DNA from: JAADEM01 sp965371855
GTDB lineage: Bacteria > Bacteroidota > Bacteroidia > Bacteroidales > Marinilabiliaceae
Assembly (NCBI GenBank): GCA_965371855.1
Contig: CBDUZZ010000002.1
Coordinates: 53,982-117,981, forward strand
DNA: 64,000 bases
Direction: 5' to 3'
Shown: positions 55,001 through 62,873 of the stretch, piece after piece
Layout: each line of letters starts with the position of its first letter
Position numbering within the stretch: the stretch's first letter is position 1
The notes under the pieces: model-generated
The model's database searches: none
The model's input: only the letters and a program-made list of their open reading frames with translations
What the model was told of the DNA's origin: nothing
Made by a program: the position numbers and the translations under genes

Positions 55001-55455
55001 CTGAATCCTTTAGCGGGGTAGAAGTCCACGATGCAACATTTGCTCCCGGGGTAGTAGGACATCATGATGAAGACGGAAATTTCATTTTAGACCATGAAAA
55101 CTTAGGTAACGAAGGAACAGCCTTCGTACCCTATGTGGCAAGTTTCCCCTGGGGTTTTGGAACGCCTTCAATGTTTGACGCTGACTATATTAAGCTAAGA
55201 GAGATTTCATTAAACTATCAACTATCTACTAAAATTGCGAATAAATTAGGGATGCAAAATATAAATTTCTCTGTTTATAGCCGCAACATAATATTGTGGA
55301 CCAAAGATTCGGATTTTGGTATTGATCCGGAAAGGGCATTTCAGGCGGAATCCGGTTCCGGTACCAGAGGCACACAATTTAAACAAGGGATAGAAAGATT
55401 CAATGTAAATCCGTGGGTAATCCCTGTTGGTTTTAAAGTTGGCCTTACTTTTTAA
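52021..55455 (+). CDS. SusC/RagA family TonB-dependent transporter, ALGIKR type
   Basis: The 1144-residue protein has a signal peptide, a carboxypeptidase-regulatory-like domain (about residues 39-115), a TonB-box region VVVTALGIKRNEKSLGYS, a plug (RGATSLSTDNQPLFVVDG, ILKGPSAAALYGTRAG) and a barrel. The ALGIKR sub-type usually pairs with SusD-like_2 proteins, as it does here. It would import the ligand bound by the two PKD lipoproteins and the SusD. Ligand unknown. Confidence 0.94.
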   Translation: MNHKYYLKNNTKYLFVLLISAVLLLTHSSAVAQTPDDHKVTGKVTSQTDGKGLPGVNVFVKGTPSIGTITDMSGDYSIVVDNENATLIFSSIGLTTIEVPIIGKSVIDVGMEESMEALGEVVVTALGIKRNEKSLGYSVGKVKGEELARVAQENVLNSMAGKVSGVTINSTGGTGSSVSMVIRGATSLSTDNQPLFVVDGVPMSNSLDNIGGFGSDNRVDYGNAISDLDPENIENVTILKGPSAAALYGTRAGNGVVLITTKKAKDKEGMKVSVTSNTVFDIPARFVNVQSQFSTGKFSFTPEDVGGGILPNISTSEGTGSGPENDRGYWAVQWDAPLDANGAPIPTELVSYPDNVRNFVNTGFTTTNSVAVSNSTEAINYRLGFTNMANNGLIPNSDLYKNSYSLAASSKVLEKLTISTNVNVNHSWANNRPSSNRGTNPLQWAYTTPANIDILKLKDYWVPGREGLEVRSVSSNHENPYFLAYEVNNSFNRNRIYGNVVADWQISSSFNIMGRYTLDRSDEIRETKMAPGYSQEPNNGAYGIASSNRLERNIDVLATYKKDWENFNLSVSAGGNMLYAKNTVISNSSKGGSGLIVPNVFNVQNISSASLNYENLLYQRSINSIYALANLGWKEILYLDLTARNDWSSTLPPENRSYFYPSASLSVMADKIFDMGSKVNMLKLRGGWAQVGNDTSPYNLFPVYDDDLGQYGDAIRLNKPGTLLTPDLKPEEATSLEFGADLRMFNNRLRFEGTYYMVDNRNQILSNIPLAVSSGFSNINLNAGLLKSKGVELMLGVTPVRSGNWNWDLNLNFTKNETKIIELADGVDVIEFWSENESKSLGYAKNSATGEDGLVGNIYSPLMKRVTDKNSPYYGYPLIGEGLFGDWVPEEEMVKVGNYNPDFIMGLQSQLSYKNFTLNMTFDWRHGGQYMSQTYRYFGEWVITQTQLDNLIHPGDLGPGQELRDWVIANADQLLLSENFRPVGGPTSEYGGFPESFSGVEVHDATFAPGVVGHHDEDGNFILDHENLGNEGTAFVPYVASFPWGFGTPSMFDADYIKLREISLNYQLSTKIANKLGMQNINFSVYSRNIILWTKDSDFGIDPERAFQAESGSGTRGTQFKQGIERFNVNPWVIPVGFKVGLTF

Positions 55456-55475
55456 TAAATTAAAAATTGAAGATT

Positions 55476-57152
55476 ATGTGTAAAATAAAAAATAGCTTTA
55501 TAATTGTTTTAACTCTGGTATTTACTTTAGTTATTTCATGTAAAGATATGGATGAGCTAAATGTTAATCCAAATGGGGTTGCTCCCGAAAAGGCAGATCC
55601 TAATTTATTAATGCCTACAATAATAACCGGTGTAGCTCACACTGTAGTAAATTTGGGATATGGTGATATTGCCGGTGTTATGCAACATACCCAGAAAGAT
55701 GGCTGGTCAAGTGGTCACAACAGTTATAATTGGGATAATAGCACCCAAAGTTGGAGTAGCTATTATGGTATCTTAAGAAATAATGATGCGTTTTTCAATA
55801 AGGCTGTTGATTCGGAACTTGATTTTCATAAAGGGGTCGCGTTAGTGATGAAAGCGTATACTTTTGGTTTAATCACCGATTTATGGGGTGATGCACCCTA
55901 TTCAGCAGCACTAAAGGGAGAAGAAGGTGGTGAAAATTTTAAACCTGTATTTGATGCTCAGAAAGATATTTACATGGGAATTCTTGCCGCTTTAGATACT
56001 GCCAATACGTTATTGTCTAAAGATAATGATGCCTATTTAGGCATAAATACAACCCAGGATGTATTGTATGGAGGGGAAGTATCAAAATGGAGGAAGTTTG
56101 CAAATTCACTGGCCTTGAGATATTATATGAGAATTTCTAATAAGGAAGCTGCTGTTGCAGAAGCCGGGATAAATAAAATCTATGAAAACCCAACAACGTA
56201 CCCGATTATAACAAATGCTGACGATGATGCCAATGTAGGTTATATAGGAGCCTCTAAATTAGATTCATGGCCGACTAATACGGTTTTTGATATAGCGACT
56301 GACGGTGCTTACTTTAGATTAAAAATGTGTGCTACCCTGGTAGAAGCTATGCAGGCTTTGAATGACCCCAGATTAGCGGTATGGGCAAATAAAATTGAAT
56401 TTGCTTTGGTATTGGAACCTGACTGGGACGATGACAGAGATGAAATAATCGGTAATGAACGACATTTTGCACAGAACATAGCTGATGACTATTACGAATC
56501 ATGGAATGCTACTTTAGATTATGATACTGAATATGTGGGTATACCTGCTGCACATCTTTCAGCACCTGCATACAACCTGAATCCTGACCTTTCACAAGGT
56601 GTATATAATCCTCATGTATCTCAGCTAAATGACATGTATAAGGAGGCTTCAGGGCCTTTATTAAAGTCGAGAATGATGTCGGCTGCTGAAGTGCACTTTA
56701 TTCTTTCTGAAGCAGCACTGAAAGGTTGGATTTCAGGAGATGCCGAAACGCATTATAATGCCGGGGTACAACAGTCTCTGAATGCATGGGGTGTTGGTGA
56801 TTCGTATAGCGATTATATTGCCGGGGCACCTTTCGTGGGACTTGAGGAAATTATTGAGCAAAAATGGATAGCAAGCTGGACAACTGCGGCCGAAGCCTGG
56901 TTTGATTACAGAAGAACCGGCTTGCCGGCATTGCAAGCAGGCGACATCAATGATCCAGAGCATAATACTGCAAAAAGACTAGCGCTACCGCTCCGGTTCT
57001 ACTACCATTATCAAGATGAGATTAATCTTAACACTGTTAATGCAGAAGCTGCGATAAATGCTCTTGAGCCAACTAGTTTTGCAGCACCTGATAATAACAA
57101 TAGTGCATGGTCTAGATCGTGGCTACTTCAGGGTACAGGAAAACCCTGGTAG
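55476..57152 (+). CDS. SusD-like_2 family outer-membrane lipoprotein
   Basis: Start ATG at 55476 gives 558 residues; a TTG at 55467 is also in frame but less likely. It has a lipobox (TLVISCKDMDELN), and DLWGDAPYSAALKGEE plus FILSEAALKGWISGDAETHY are typical of SusD/RagB proteins of the SusD-like_2 group. It is the lid partner of the SusC that ends 20 nt upstream. Confidence 0.92.
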   Translation: MCKIKNSFIIVLTLVFTLVISCKDMDELNVNPNGVAPEKADPNLLMPTIITGVAHTVVNLGYGDIAGVMQHTQKDGWSSGHNSYNWDNSTQSWSSYYGILRNNDAFFNKAVDSELDFHKGVALVMKAYTFGLITDLWGDAPYSAALKGEEGGENFKPVFDAQKDIYMGILAALDTANTLLSKDNDAYLGINTTQDVLYGGEVSKWRKFANSLALRYYMRISNKEAAVAEAGINKIYENPTTYPIITNADDDANVGYIGASKLDSWPTNTVFDIATDGAYFRLKMCATLVEAMQALNDPRLAVWANKIEFALVLEPDWDDDRDEIIGNERHFAQNIADDYYESWNATLDYDTEYVGIPAAHLSAPAYNLNPDLSQGVYNPHVSQLNDMYKEASGPLLKSRMMSAAEVHFILSEAALKGWISGDAETHYNAGVQQSLNAWGVGDSYSDYIAGAPFVGLEEIIEQKWIASWTTAAEAWFDYRRTGLPALQAGDINDPEHNTAKRLALPLRFYYHYQDEINLNTVNAEAAINALEPTSFAAPDNNNSAWSRSWLLQGTGKPW

Positions 57153-57196
57153 AGATAATTGTAATGTAGATTGCAATTATCTGGTTCAATTTTAGA

Positions 57197-57233
57197 TTAT
57201 TCATCGGATGACTCGAAGTCATCCGATGAATAA
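57197..57233. terminator. Perfect 17-bp hairpin with TCATCGGATGACT core
   Basis: TTATTCATCGGATGACT, loop CGA, exact complement. It lies 44 nt after the SusD stop and 21 nt before the next gene in the same direction. No U-tract follows, so it may be an intercistronic hairpin or REP-like element. It shares its core with the inverted repeat at 6831-6874. Confidence 0.7.
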
Positions 57234-57254
57234 CTACTATATAAGGATACGAAA

Positions 57255-58808
57255 ATGAAAAAATGGTCATTAAGAATAGGAGGAGTAATAGCAGGTATTG
57301 TTCTCCTCATCGCAATATGGGGATATTGGAATTTACAAGACCGTAATCCCGGCTATGAAGTTGATTTACATATTTCAGGTGCTGATACACCGGGCACCAT
57401 ACGGGTAGGATTTGCGGCTTTGCCCATCACACCTACAGTTGTTGATACCTGGAATGATATTAATAACGATGCTAAATACAGTGAGAAAGACGGCGACACT
57501 TATAATGATAATAACAACAACGGTAAATTTGATGCGTATTGGATAGCCGGATTTAGCCAAAAAAGAGCTGCCAATGGTGTGCATGATGATGTGTGGGCGC
57601 GTGTAGTTATTTTTGATGACGGCGAAACCCGGCTTGCATTAGTTTCCCTCGATGCTATTGGTTTTGGCCATGATGAAGTGATTGATATCAGAAAACAAAT
57701 TCCGGCAGATGCGGAAATAGATTATGCGATAATTTCCAGTACGCATACCCATGAAAGTAACGATTTGGTAGGTGTTTGGGGTGGCCACCCATTAAAAAGC
57801 GGCGTGAATAAAGAAAATATGGAGTATGTGAAAAGCCAGGCAGTTGCTGCCATTGTTCAGGCCTCAAGTAATATGCGTCCGGCGAAGCTGCTTTTTGCGC
57901 AAGACCTGACCGGTGCGGAAGACCTGCTAATGGATACGCGCAAACCTATTGTTAAAGACCCCGGGCTGCGGTTAATTCAGGCAATAGACGCCGAAACTGA
58001 TACAACCCTGGGCGTTCTCGTTTCATGGGCCAATCATCCGGAAACGCTTTGGTCAAAGAACCTGTTCATAAGTTCCGATTTTCCACATTACCTGCGGGAG
58101 TGTATAGAAAAGGGAGTTTATGAGGGGGACGAGTTGCGCATGCCCGGCATTGGAGGAACAGCTGTTTATATAAATGGCGCTGTGGGCGGGTTAATGGCAA
58201 CCCGGGGCTCTATGCCTGTTAAAGATCCTTTTTCTGACACTGCTTATATTGAACCTTCGTTTGATAAAATACGGGCACAAGGACAACACTTAGCCATGCT
58301 CTCACTCAGCGCGTTAGCGAATCCGGATACAGTAGTGAGAAAAGCCGGTATCTCGATTCGGGCAAAAACAATTAATATGCCGCTTGCAAATAAAAAATTT
58401 GCACTTGCTGCTGCTTTAAAAGTTTTGGATAGAGGAATGACCGGATGGTTTAAAATGCGTACCGAGATTGCAGCATTTACGCTTGGCCCGGCAAGCTTTT
58501 TAAGTGTGCCGGGAGAAATTTATCCTGAAATTATTAATGGAGGTATCCAGACTCCGGAGGGACAGGACTACAAAATAGACAAAGTAGAAACTCCACCCTT
58601 ACGGGAACTTATGCCCGGGAAATACAAATTTGTTATCGGACTGGCGAATGATGAAATAGGATACATTATTCCAAAAAGCGAGTGGGACGAAGAAAAGCCT
58701 TACTTATATGGAGCGAAGAAATCTCCCTACGGCGAAACTAATTCCTTTGGCCCTGAAACAGCGCCGATCTTACACAGAGAATTTCAGGAGATTTTAGGTG
58801 AATTGTAA
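57255..58808 (+). CDS. Neutral-ceramidase-like protein, paralog of the 47705 gene
   Basis: The 517-residue protein has an N-terminal membrane anchor and the same domain: IRVGFAALPITPTVVDTWND, AYWIAGFSQKRAANGVHDD, ISSTHTHESNDLVGVWGG. The loop with DINNDAKYSEKDGDTYND is Asp/Asn-rich, like a calcium-binding or extended loop. The serine-motif region reads INGAVGGLMATRG, with no serine at the ceramidase position. So activity is doubtful or differs from ceramidase. It is the first enzyme after SusCD in operon B. Confidence 0.75.
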   Translation: MKKWSLRIGGVIAGIVLLIAIWGYWNLQDRNPGYEVDLHISGADTPGTIRVGFAALPITPTVVDTWNDINNDAKYSEKDGDTYNDNNNNGKFDAYWIAGFSQKRAANGVHDDVWARVVIFDDGETRLALVSLDAIGFGHDEVIDIRKQIPADAEIDYAIISSTHTHESNDLVGVWGGHPLKSGVNKENMEYVKSQAVAAIVQASSNMRPAKLLFAQDLTGAEDLLMDTRKPIVKDPGLRLIQAIDAETDTTLGVLVSWANHPETLWSKNLFISSDFPHYLRECIEKGVYEGDELRMPGIGGTAVYINGAVGGLMATRGSMPVKDPFSDTAYIEPSFDKIRAQGQHLAMLSLSALANPDTVVRKAGISIRAKTINMPLANKKFALAAALKVLDRGMTGWFKMRTEIAAFTLGPASFLSVPGEIYPEIINGGIQTPEGQDYKIDKVETPPLRELMPGKYKFVIGLANDEIGYIIPKSEWDEEKPYLYGAKKSPYGETNSFGPETAPILHREFQEILGEL

Positions 58809-58820
58809 AGACTGAGAAAT

Positions 58821-59828
58821 ATGGACAAATGTAGTTTTTATGCGAAGCACCCGAAAAAAACTAAATTATTCTTGGTTGTAATGCTAATTACGCTTATCAG
58901 CGTTTCCTGTTGCAGCAGTGTCAAAGATATTAATACATCGCCAAGAGGATATCGTAATATTACATTTCTCAAAGTTGCTTATTCCCTTGGAATGCTGGAT
59001 TTGATAAACATGGAGCCGGAAATTCCGGCTGAGCTTATTGAATATAAAGATATAGAATACCGGAATATTGACGGTAAAGCACTAAAATTGGATATTTACA
59101 GGCCAAAAGTAATGCCCAGGCCTGCCCCGGTATTGATCTTTATCCATGGTGGTTCGTGGAAGAGTGGTAAAAAGGAGGACTACAAGTGTTATACACTTGA
59201 TTTTGCTAAGCGAGGCTATGTTACAGCGTCAATTTCATACAGGCTCCTGCCCAATTCTCATTTTCCCGATGCAGTGGAGGACGCTAAATGTGCTGTTCGA
59301 TGGATTCGTGCACATGCTGCCGATTATAATATCGATCCCCAAAATATTGCAGTCATAGGCGGATCGGCCGGTGGTCATCTGGCTATGATGGTTGGCTATT
59401 CATCAGACATACCCGATTTCGATGTTCAGTGTATTGAGGATTCGATAAGTAGCAGCGTTCAAGCAGTTGTTAACCTTTACGGACCGGTTGATCTGACAAC
59501 AGATTATACCAAAGGCCATTCTTTGGTTAATAATTTTATCGGTAAAAGTTACGAAGAAAATCCTGTTGGATATGAGTTGGCATCACCTATAAAATATATC
59601 TCTAATGATGATCCGCCAACATTAATTTTCCATGGGACAATTGATGACCTTGTTCCGGTTTCGCAAGCGGATTCGCTGAAAAAGAATCTTGACAAAGCAG
59701 GTGTTGCCAATGAGTATTACCGTATGAAAGGCTGGCCACATGCAATGGACATGGCACAACCGGTAAACGATTATTGTAAAAATAAAATGATGATTTTTTT
59801 CAACAGATATGTTCCGCTCCCCAAATAA
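58821..59828 (+). CDS. Alpha/beta hydrolase lipoprotein, paralog of the 43976 gene
   Basis: The 335-residue protein has a lipobox (LISVSCCSS), an oxyanion box FIHGGSWKSGKKEDY, the nucleophile Ser in GGSAGGHLAMM, and GTIDDLVPVS and GWPHAMDMA for the Asp and His. It is very similar to the gene at 43976 over the mature part (both contain ELIEYKD or EIIEYKD and LKLDIY). The two differ in anchor: signal peptide there, lipoprotein here. It starts 12 nt after the ceramidase-like gene. Confidence 0.88.
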   Translation: MDKCSFYAKHPKKTKLFLVVMLITLISVSCCSSVKDINTSPRGYRNITFLKVAYSLGMLDLINMEPEIPAELIEYKDIEYRNIDGKALKLDIYRPKVMPRPAPVLIFIHGGSWKSGKKEDYKCYTLDFAKRGYVTASISYRLLPNSHFPDAVEDAKCAVRWIRAHAADYNIDPQNIAVIGGSAGGHLAMMVGYSSDIPDFDVQCIEDSISSSVQAVVNLYGPVDLTTDYTKGHSLVNNFIGKSYEENPVGYELASPIKYISNDDPPTLIFHGTIDDLVPVSQADSLKKNLDKAGVANEYYRMKGWPHAMDMAQPVNDYCKNKMMIFFNRYVPLPK

Positions 59829-59924
59829 AAAAAGACTCCTGAGGGATAGGCCAACAAAGGTCTCATCGGAATCAACATAACCAGGATGATTCTGCATTCA
59901 AATTGGAAGTAAATTTTTTAAAAC

Positions 59925-61103
59925 ATGACAAAAATAAGATTTCGAAACATTAATTTATTAATCCTGGTTGTCACTCTTTTCGCTGTAAATGGGTGTGTTC
60001 AGAATCAGTCACAAAAAGAAGAGAAGAAATGTAATGCAATATGGTATAAAGGAAATACCCACTGTCATTCTACAAACAGCGATGGAGATGTCGCGCCTTC
60101 TGCAGTGGTTGAGTGGTACCACAATCATGGCTACCACTTCCTGGTAATTTCCGATCATAATATTCTTACGCCTCCTGACACCGTCAAAAGACCTGAAAAT
60201 GTACGAGAGGATTTTCTTTTGATACAGGGGGAAGAGGTGACGGACCAAAATTATATACATAGTACAGCTTTCAATATCAAAGATTATATCCCCTTTAGCG
60301 TGGAGCCTGAGTTTCCTTCTACAATTACAATTATGGAACGTTTTATGACCATGTATAAAATGATGGGAATACCCAGTGCGTATAGGTCCTCTGAATTATT
60401 GCAAATGCATGTAGATTCCGTTTTAGTGCAAGGCGGGATTCCATTTCTTAATCACCCCAATTGGGAATCCGGATTATCAGTAGAAGAAATACTTTCCGTA
60501 GAGCGGCTTCATTTCATGGAGGTATATAATGGACATGGCGATGTTAATAACTGGGGCAGTGACAGGCATATCCCGGTAGAAGCAAAATGGGATTCCCTGC
60601 TTAGTAAAGGTAAATTGATATATGGTGTTGCTTCTGACGATGCCCACGATTATCAAAGGTTTTCAGATCGGGATGCAAACCCGGGTCGGGGTTGGATTAT
60701 GGTTAAAAGCGATTCGCTGAATGCCGAAGCTATTTCCAGGGCCCTTGAAAAAGGGGATTTTTACGCTACCATGGGAGTAATGCTGTCAGAATTGAGTTTT
60801 TCAGAAAGTACTTATAAAATTGCTATTGATACTACAATAACAAACGAAGAATTAAAATATGCAAATACGGCTCCACGAATTGATGTTACCGGAGTGGAAG
60901 GATATACCATTGATTTTATTGGTTACAAAGGGAACGTATTAAAGACTGTGCAGGGACTGAAATCACAATATAAAGTCAAACACGGCGATAAATACATAAG
61001 GAGCAGAATCACAAAATGCAGCAAATCAGAAAAAGGTTTTGAAAAAATATTCGCCTGGACACAGCCAGTAATTATCGAACATGGGTTTTTTAATAATGAC
61101 TAA
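59925..61103 (+). CDS. PHP-domain lipoprotein
   Basis: The 392-residue protein has a lipobox (LFAVNGCVQN) and a PHP domain: YKGNTHCHSTNSDGDVAP, FLVISDHNILTPPDT, LIQGEEVTDQNY, FLNHPNWESG and VASDDAHDYQRFSD. The last ~90 residues form a beta-rich tail. It is the last gene of operon B and the soluble counterpart of the membrane PHP at 45045. Secreted PHP phosphoesterases of this type have no known substrate. Its 3' end overlaps an integrase remnant on the other strand by 14 nt. Confidence 0.8.
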   Translation: MTKIRFRNINLLILVVTLFAVNGCVQNQSQKEEKKCNAIWYKGNTHCHSTNSDGDVAPSAVVEWYHNHGYHFLVISDHNILTPPDTVKRPENVREDFLLIQGEEVTDQNYIHSTAFNIKDYIPFSVEPEFPSTITIMERFMTMYKMMGIPSAYRSSELLQMHVDSVLVQGGIPFLNHPNWESGLSVEEILSVERLHFMEVYNGHGDVNNWGSDRHIPVEAKWDSLLSKGKLIYGVASDDAHDYQRFSDRDANPGRGWIMVKSDSLNAEAISRALEKGDFYATMGVMLSELSFSESTYKIAIDTTITNEELKYANTAPRIDVTGVEGYTIDFIGYKGNVLKTVQGLKSQYKVKHGDKYIRSRITKCSKSEKGFEKIFAWTQPVIIEHGFFNND

Positions 61104-61527
61104 TTTTACTATTCGTTATTCTTGCATAAATCTGCGTAGTTTTAATGTTAGAATGCCCAAGCATTTTACTAACTGTTTCCACTATTGGTACACCCTTCGA
61201 TAAAGTCACAGTGGTTGCAAATGTATGCCTTGCCAAATGAAATGTCAGATTCTGGTCTATACCACATAAGTCGGCAATTTCTTTCAAGTAGGAGTTCATT
61301 TTTTGATTGCTCAAAACGGGCAATACGTTTTCATTGGGTAGTTCACCTTTATATTTTTCAAGAATATTTTTTGGTATATCCAACAAAAGAATATTTGACT
61401 GAATACCTGTTTTTTGGCGTTTCTTCATAATCCAAAGTTTTCCGTCAAATGAAGTTTTTACATCTTTTTCTTTCAGGTTCAGGTTTCTTTTGAAAGTACC
61501 AGTTAATTGAAAACAAACTTCATTGGG
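61090..61527 (-). pseudogene. Tyrosine recombinase, C-terminal catalytic remnant
   Basis: The open frame ends at 61090 and can be read from about 61527 without a start. It contains KTSFDGKLWIMKKRQKTG, then the second Arg box FHLARHTFATTVT, and LGHSNIKTTQIYARI with the catalytic Tyr. The N-terminal core-binding and first Arg box are missing or degraded. It lies 126 nt from tRNA-Arg, the kind of site such integrases use. Confidence 0.75.
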
Positions 61528-61590
61528 TTTTGGATGTTGCTTTCTCTGAGGATACTTCCAGAAAGATTCAAATAATTATTATTCATTTTT

Positions 61591-61620
61591 TTGTTCCATA
61601 TTTCATAATGTTTATCTTTG
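61591..61620 (+). promoter_or_regulatory. tRNA-Arg promoter (TTG - 19 nt - TATCTTTG)
   Basis: TTG at 61591-61593 and TATCTTTG at 61613-61620 with 19-nt spacing match the Bacteroidota consensus exactly. The tRNA starts 33 nt after the -7 box. Confidence 0.8.
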
Positions 61621-61652
61621 CATCGCTTTTTAATAAAAGTTGATGGAATAAT

Positions 61653-61726
61653 GGTTCCGTAGCTCAGCTGGATAGAGCAATAGCCTTCTAAGCTATGGGT
61701 CGTGGGTTCGAATCCCGCCGGAATCA
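61653..61726 (+). tRNA. tRNA-Arg (anticodon TCT)
   Basis: Acceptor GGTTCCG pairs with CGGAATC. The D-arm is GCTCAGCTGGATAGAGC, the anticodon loop CTTCTAA is closed by ATAGC/GCTAT, giving anticodon TCT, and the T-arm GTGGGTTCGAATCCCGC is standard. CCA is not encoded. Confidence 0.96.
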
Positions 61727-61727
61727 C

Positions 61728-61761
61728 AAGCCCTGTAAGAGTAATCTTATGGGGCTTTTTG
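61728..61761 (+). terminator. Terminator of tRNA-Arg
   Basis: AAGCCC and GGGCTT, with an inner TAAGA/TCTTA pair and a 4-nt loop, followed by a T-run. Confidence 0.82.
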
Positions 61762-61871
61762 TTTGTCTAAACAATAGTAATTACAACAACCAATTACACA
61801 AACTATGCAAAAAATTGCCGTGGATGCTACAGGTATGGCCACATTTGATAAACGCTATTGCCCTCACGGTC

Positions 61872-62543
61872 TTACAATAAAATATATTTTAACAATATAC
61901 TTTCTAGTTGTGAATAATCTTCTATCTGTTCATCGGCCAGGCTCTTATCCTGATTTTTAGAAGATGCTCCATTATATGCAATGCAATACATATTAGCCGC
62001 TTTAGCCGCTCTAATACCATTTGTCGAATCTTCGATTACGATGCACTCGTCTGGTTTTACAGATAGTAAACCAGCGGCATGTAAAAAAATATCAGGCTCA
62101 GGTTTACTTTTGCCAACTACCGAACTATTAACGATATGAAGAAAATACTTACTTAAACCTGTTCTTTTTAAAATGATATCAATGATTTCGGGACTGGAAG
62201 ACGAAGCAACAGCCATCGGGGTGCCTATTAGTATCATTTTTTTGAGTACTTTTTCAATTCCCGGCATCGGTTCAATTTTTTTTAATGCAGTAAAATAATT
62301 TATGCCTTCCTGATTGTTCAATTCAACAAGTTCTTCAACTTTTTGCTTAAGTTTTTTGTTTCGGCTGATTTCTTTCCACATCATATCAGTGGCCTTTCCC
62401 ATATAGGTACTATGCTCATCATCACCAATATCCAACTCAAGTTTAGCAAACAGTTTTTTCTCAATTCGATCATGATGAGGTTCACTATCTACTAATACAC
62501 CATCCATATCAAAGATGATAGCTTTCACAGGTTTATCACTCAT
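61872..62543 (-). CDS. HAD-family beta-phosphoglucomutase-like phosphatase
   Basis: The 223-residue protein has all HAD motifs: DMDGVLVDSEPHHD with two catalytic Asp, VASSSSPEI, KSKPEPDIFLHA and VIEDSTNGI. The helical cap is the C1 type of the beta-phosphoglucomutase/YcjU group. It acts on a small phosphorylated substrate in the cytoplasm, which cannot be named from sequence. No operon partner; it lies alone between tRNA-Arg and the YhcG nuclease. Confidence 0.88.
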   Translation of the reverse strand: MSDKPVKAIIFDMDGVLVDSEPHHDRIEKKLFAKLELDIGDDEHSTYMGKATDMMWKEISRNKKLKQKVEELVELNNQEGINYFTALKKIEPMPGIEKVLKKMILIGTPMAVASSSSPEIIDIILKRTGLSKYFLHIVNSSVVGKSKPEPDIFLHAAGLLSVKPDECIVIEDSTNGIRAAKAANMYCIAYNGASSKNQDKSLADEQIEDYSQLESILLKYILL

Positions 62544-62873
62544 TTGTTTTAGTTTAGTTTAGTTTTTTACCTGATACTCTTTTCTCAAAAAAGAAAGGTA
62601 ATTCTTGCATGCAAATAAGAATGTCACATGCATATCTATCAGTTTGAAACATTTTCATTGAAGGAAAATATTTGTTCAAAATTAGAGCAGATCAATGAAC
62701 TTTTCCTGTCAATTATTACCGTACCAAATAATGGGCAACGTTAAGTATATGAAAAGTAAGCGATTCCGAAGCACAAAATTTTCAATTTGCAAGAAAGTTC
62801 AAACGGGCTACAAACCTTGATATTACTACTATTTCGCTTATTTTTTATATACATTGTTAGCGGTTTGTTGCTT
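62544..62873. other. 330-nt gap with no gene; left arm of 10-bp inverted repeat
   Basis: No coding sequence is visible. GTTAGCGGTT at 62856-62865 is the exact complement of AACCGCTAAC at 63940-63949; the pair brackets the YhcG gene. Beyond 63949 no further gene begins before the window edge. Confidence 0.6.

Noticed and set aside
61695..61880. Plus-strand frame over the tRNA-Arg terminator
   Set aside because: It begins inside the tRNA and shows no protein features.
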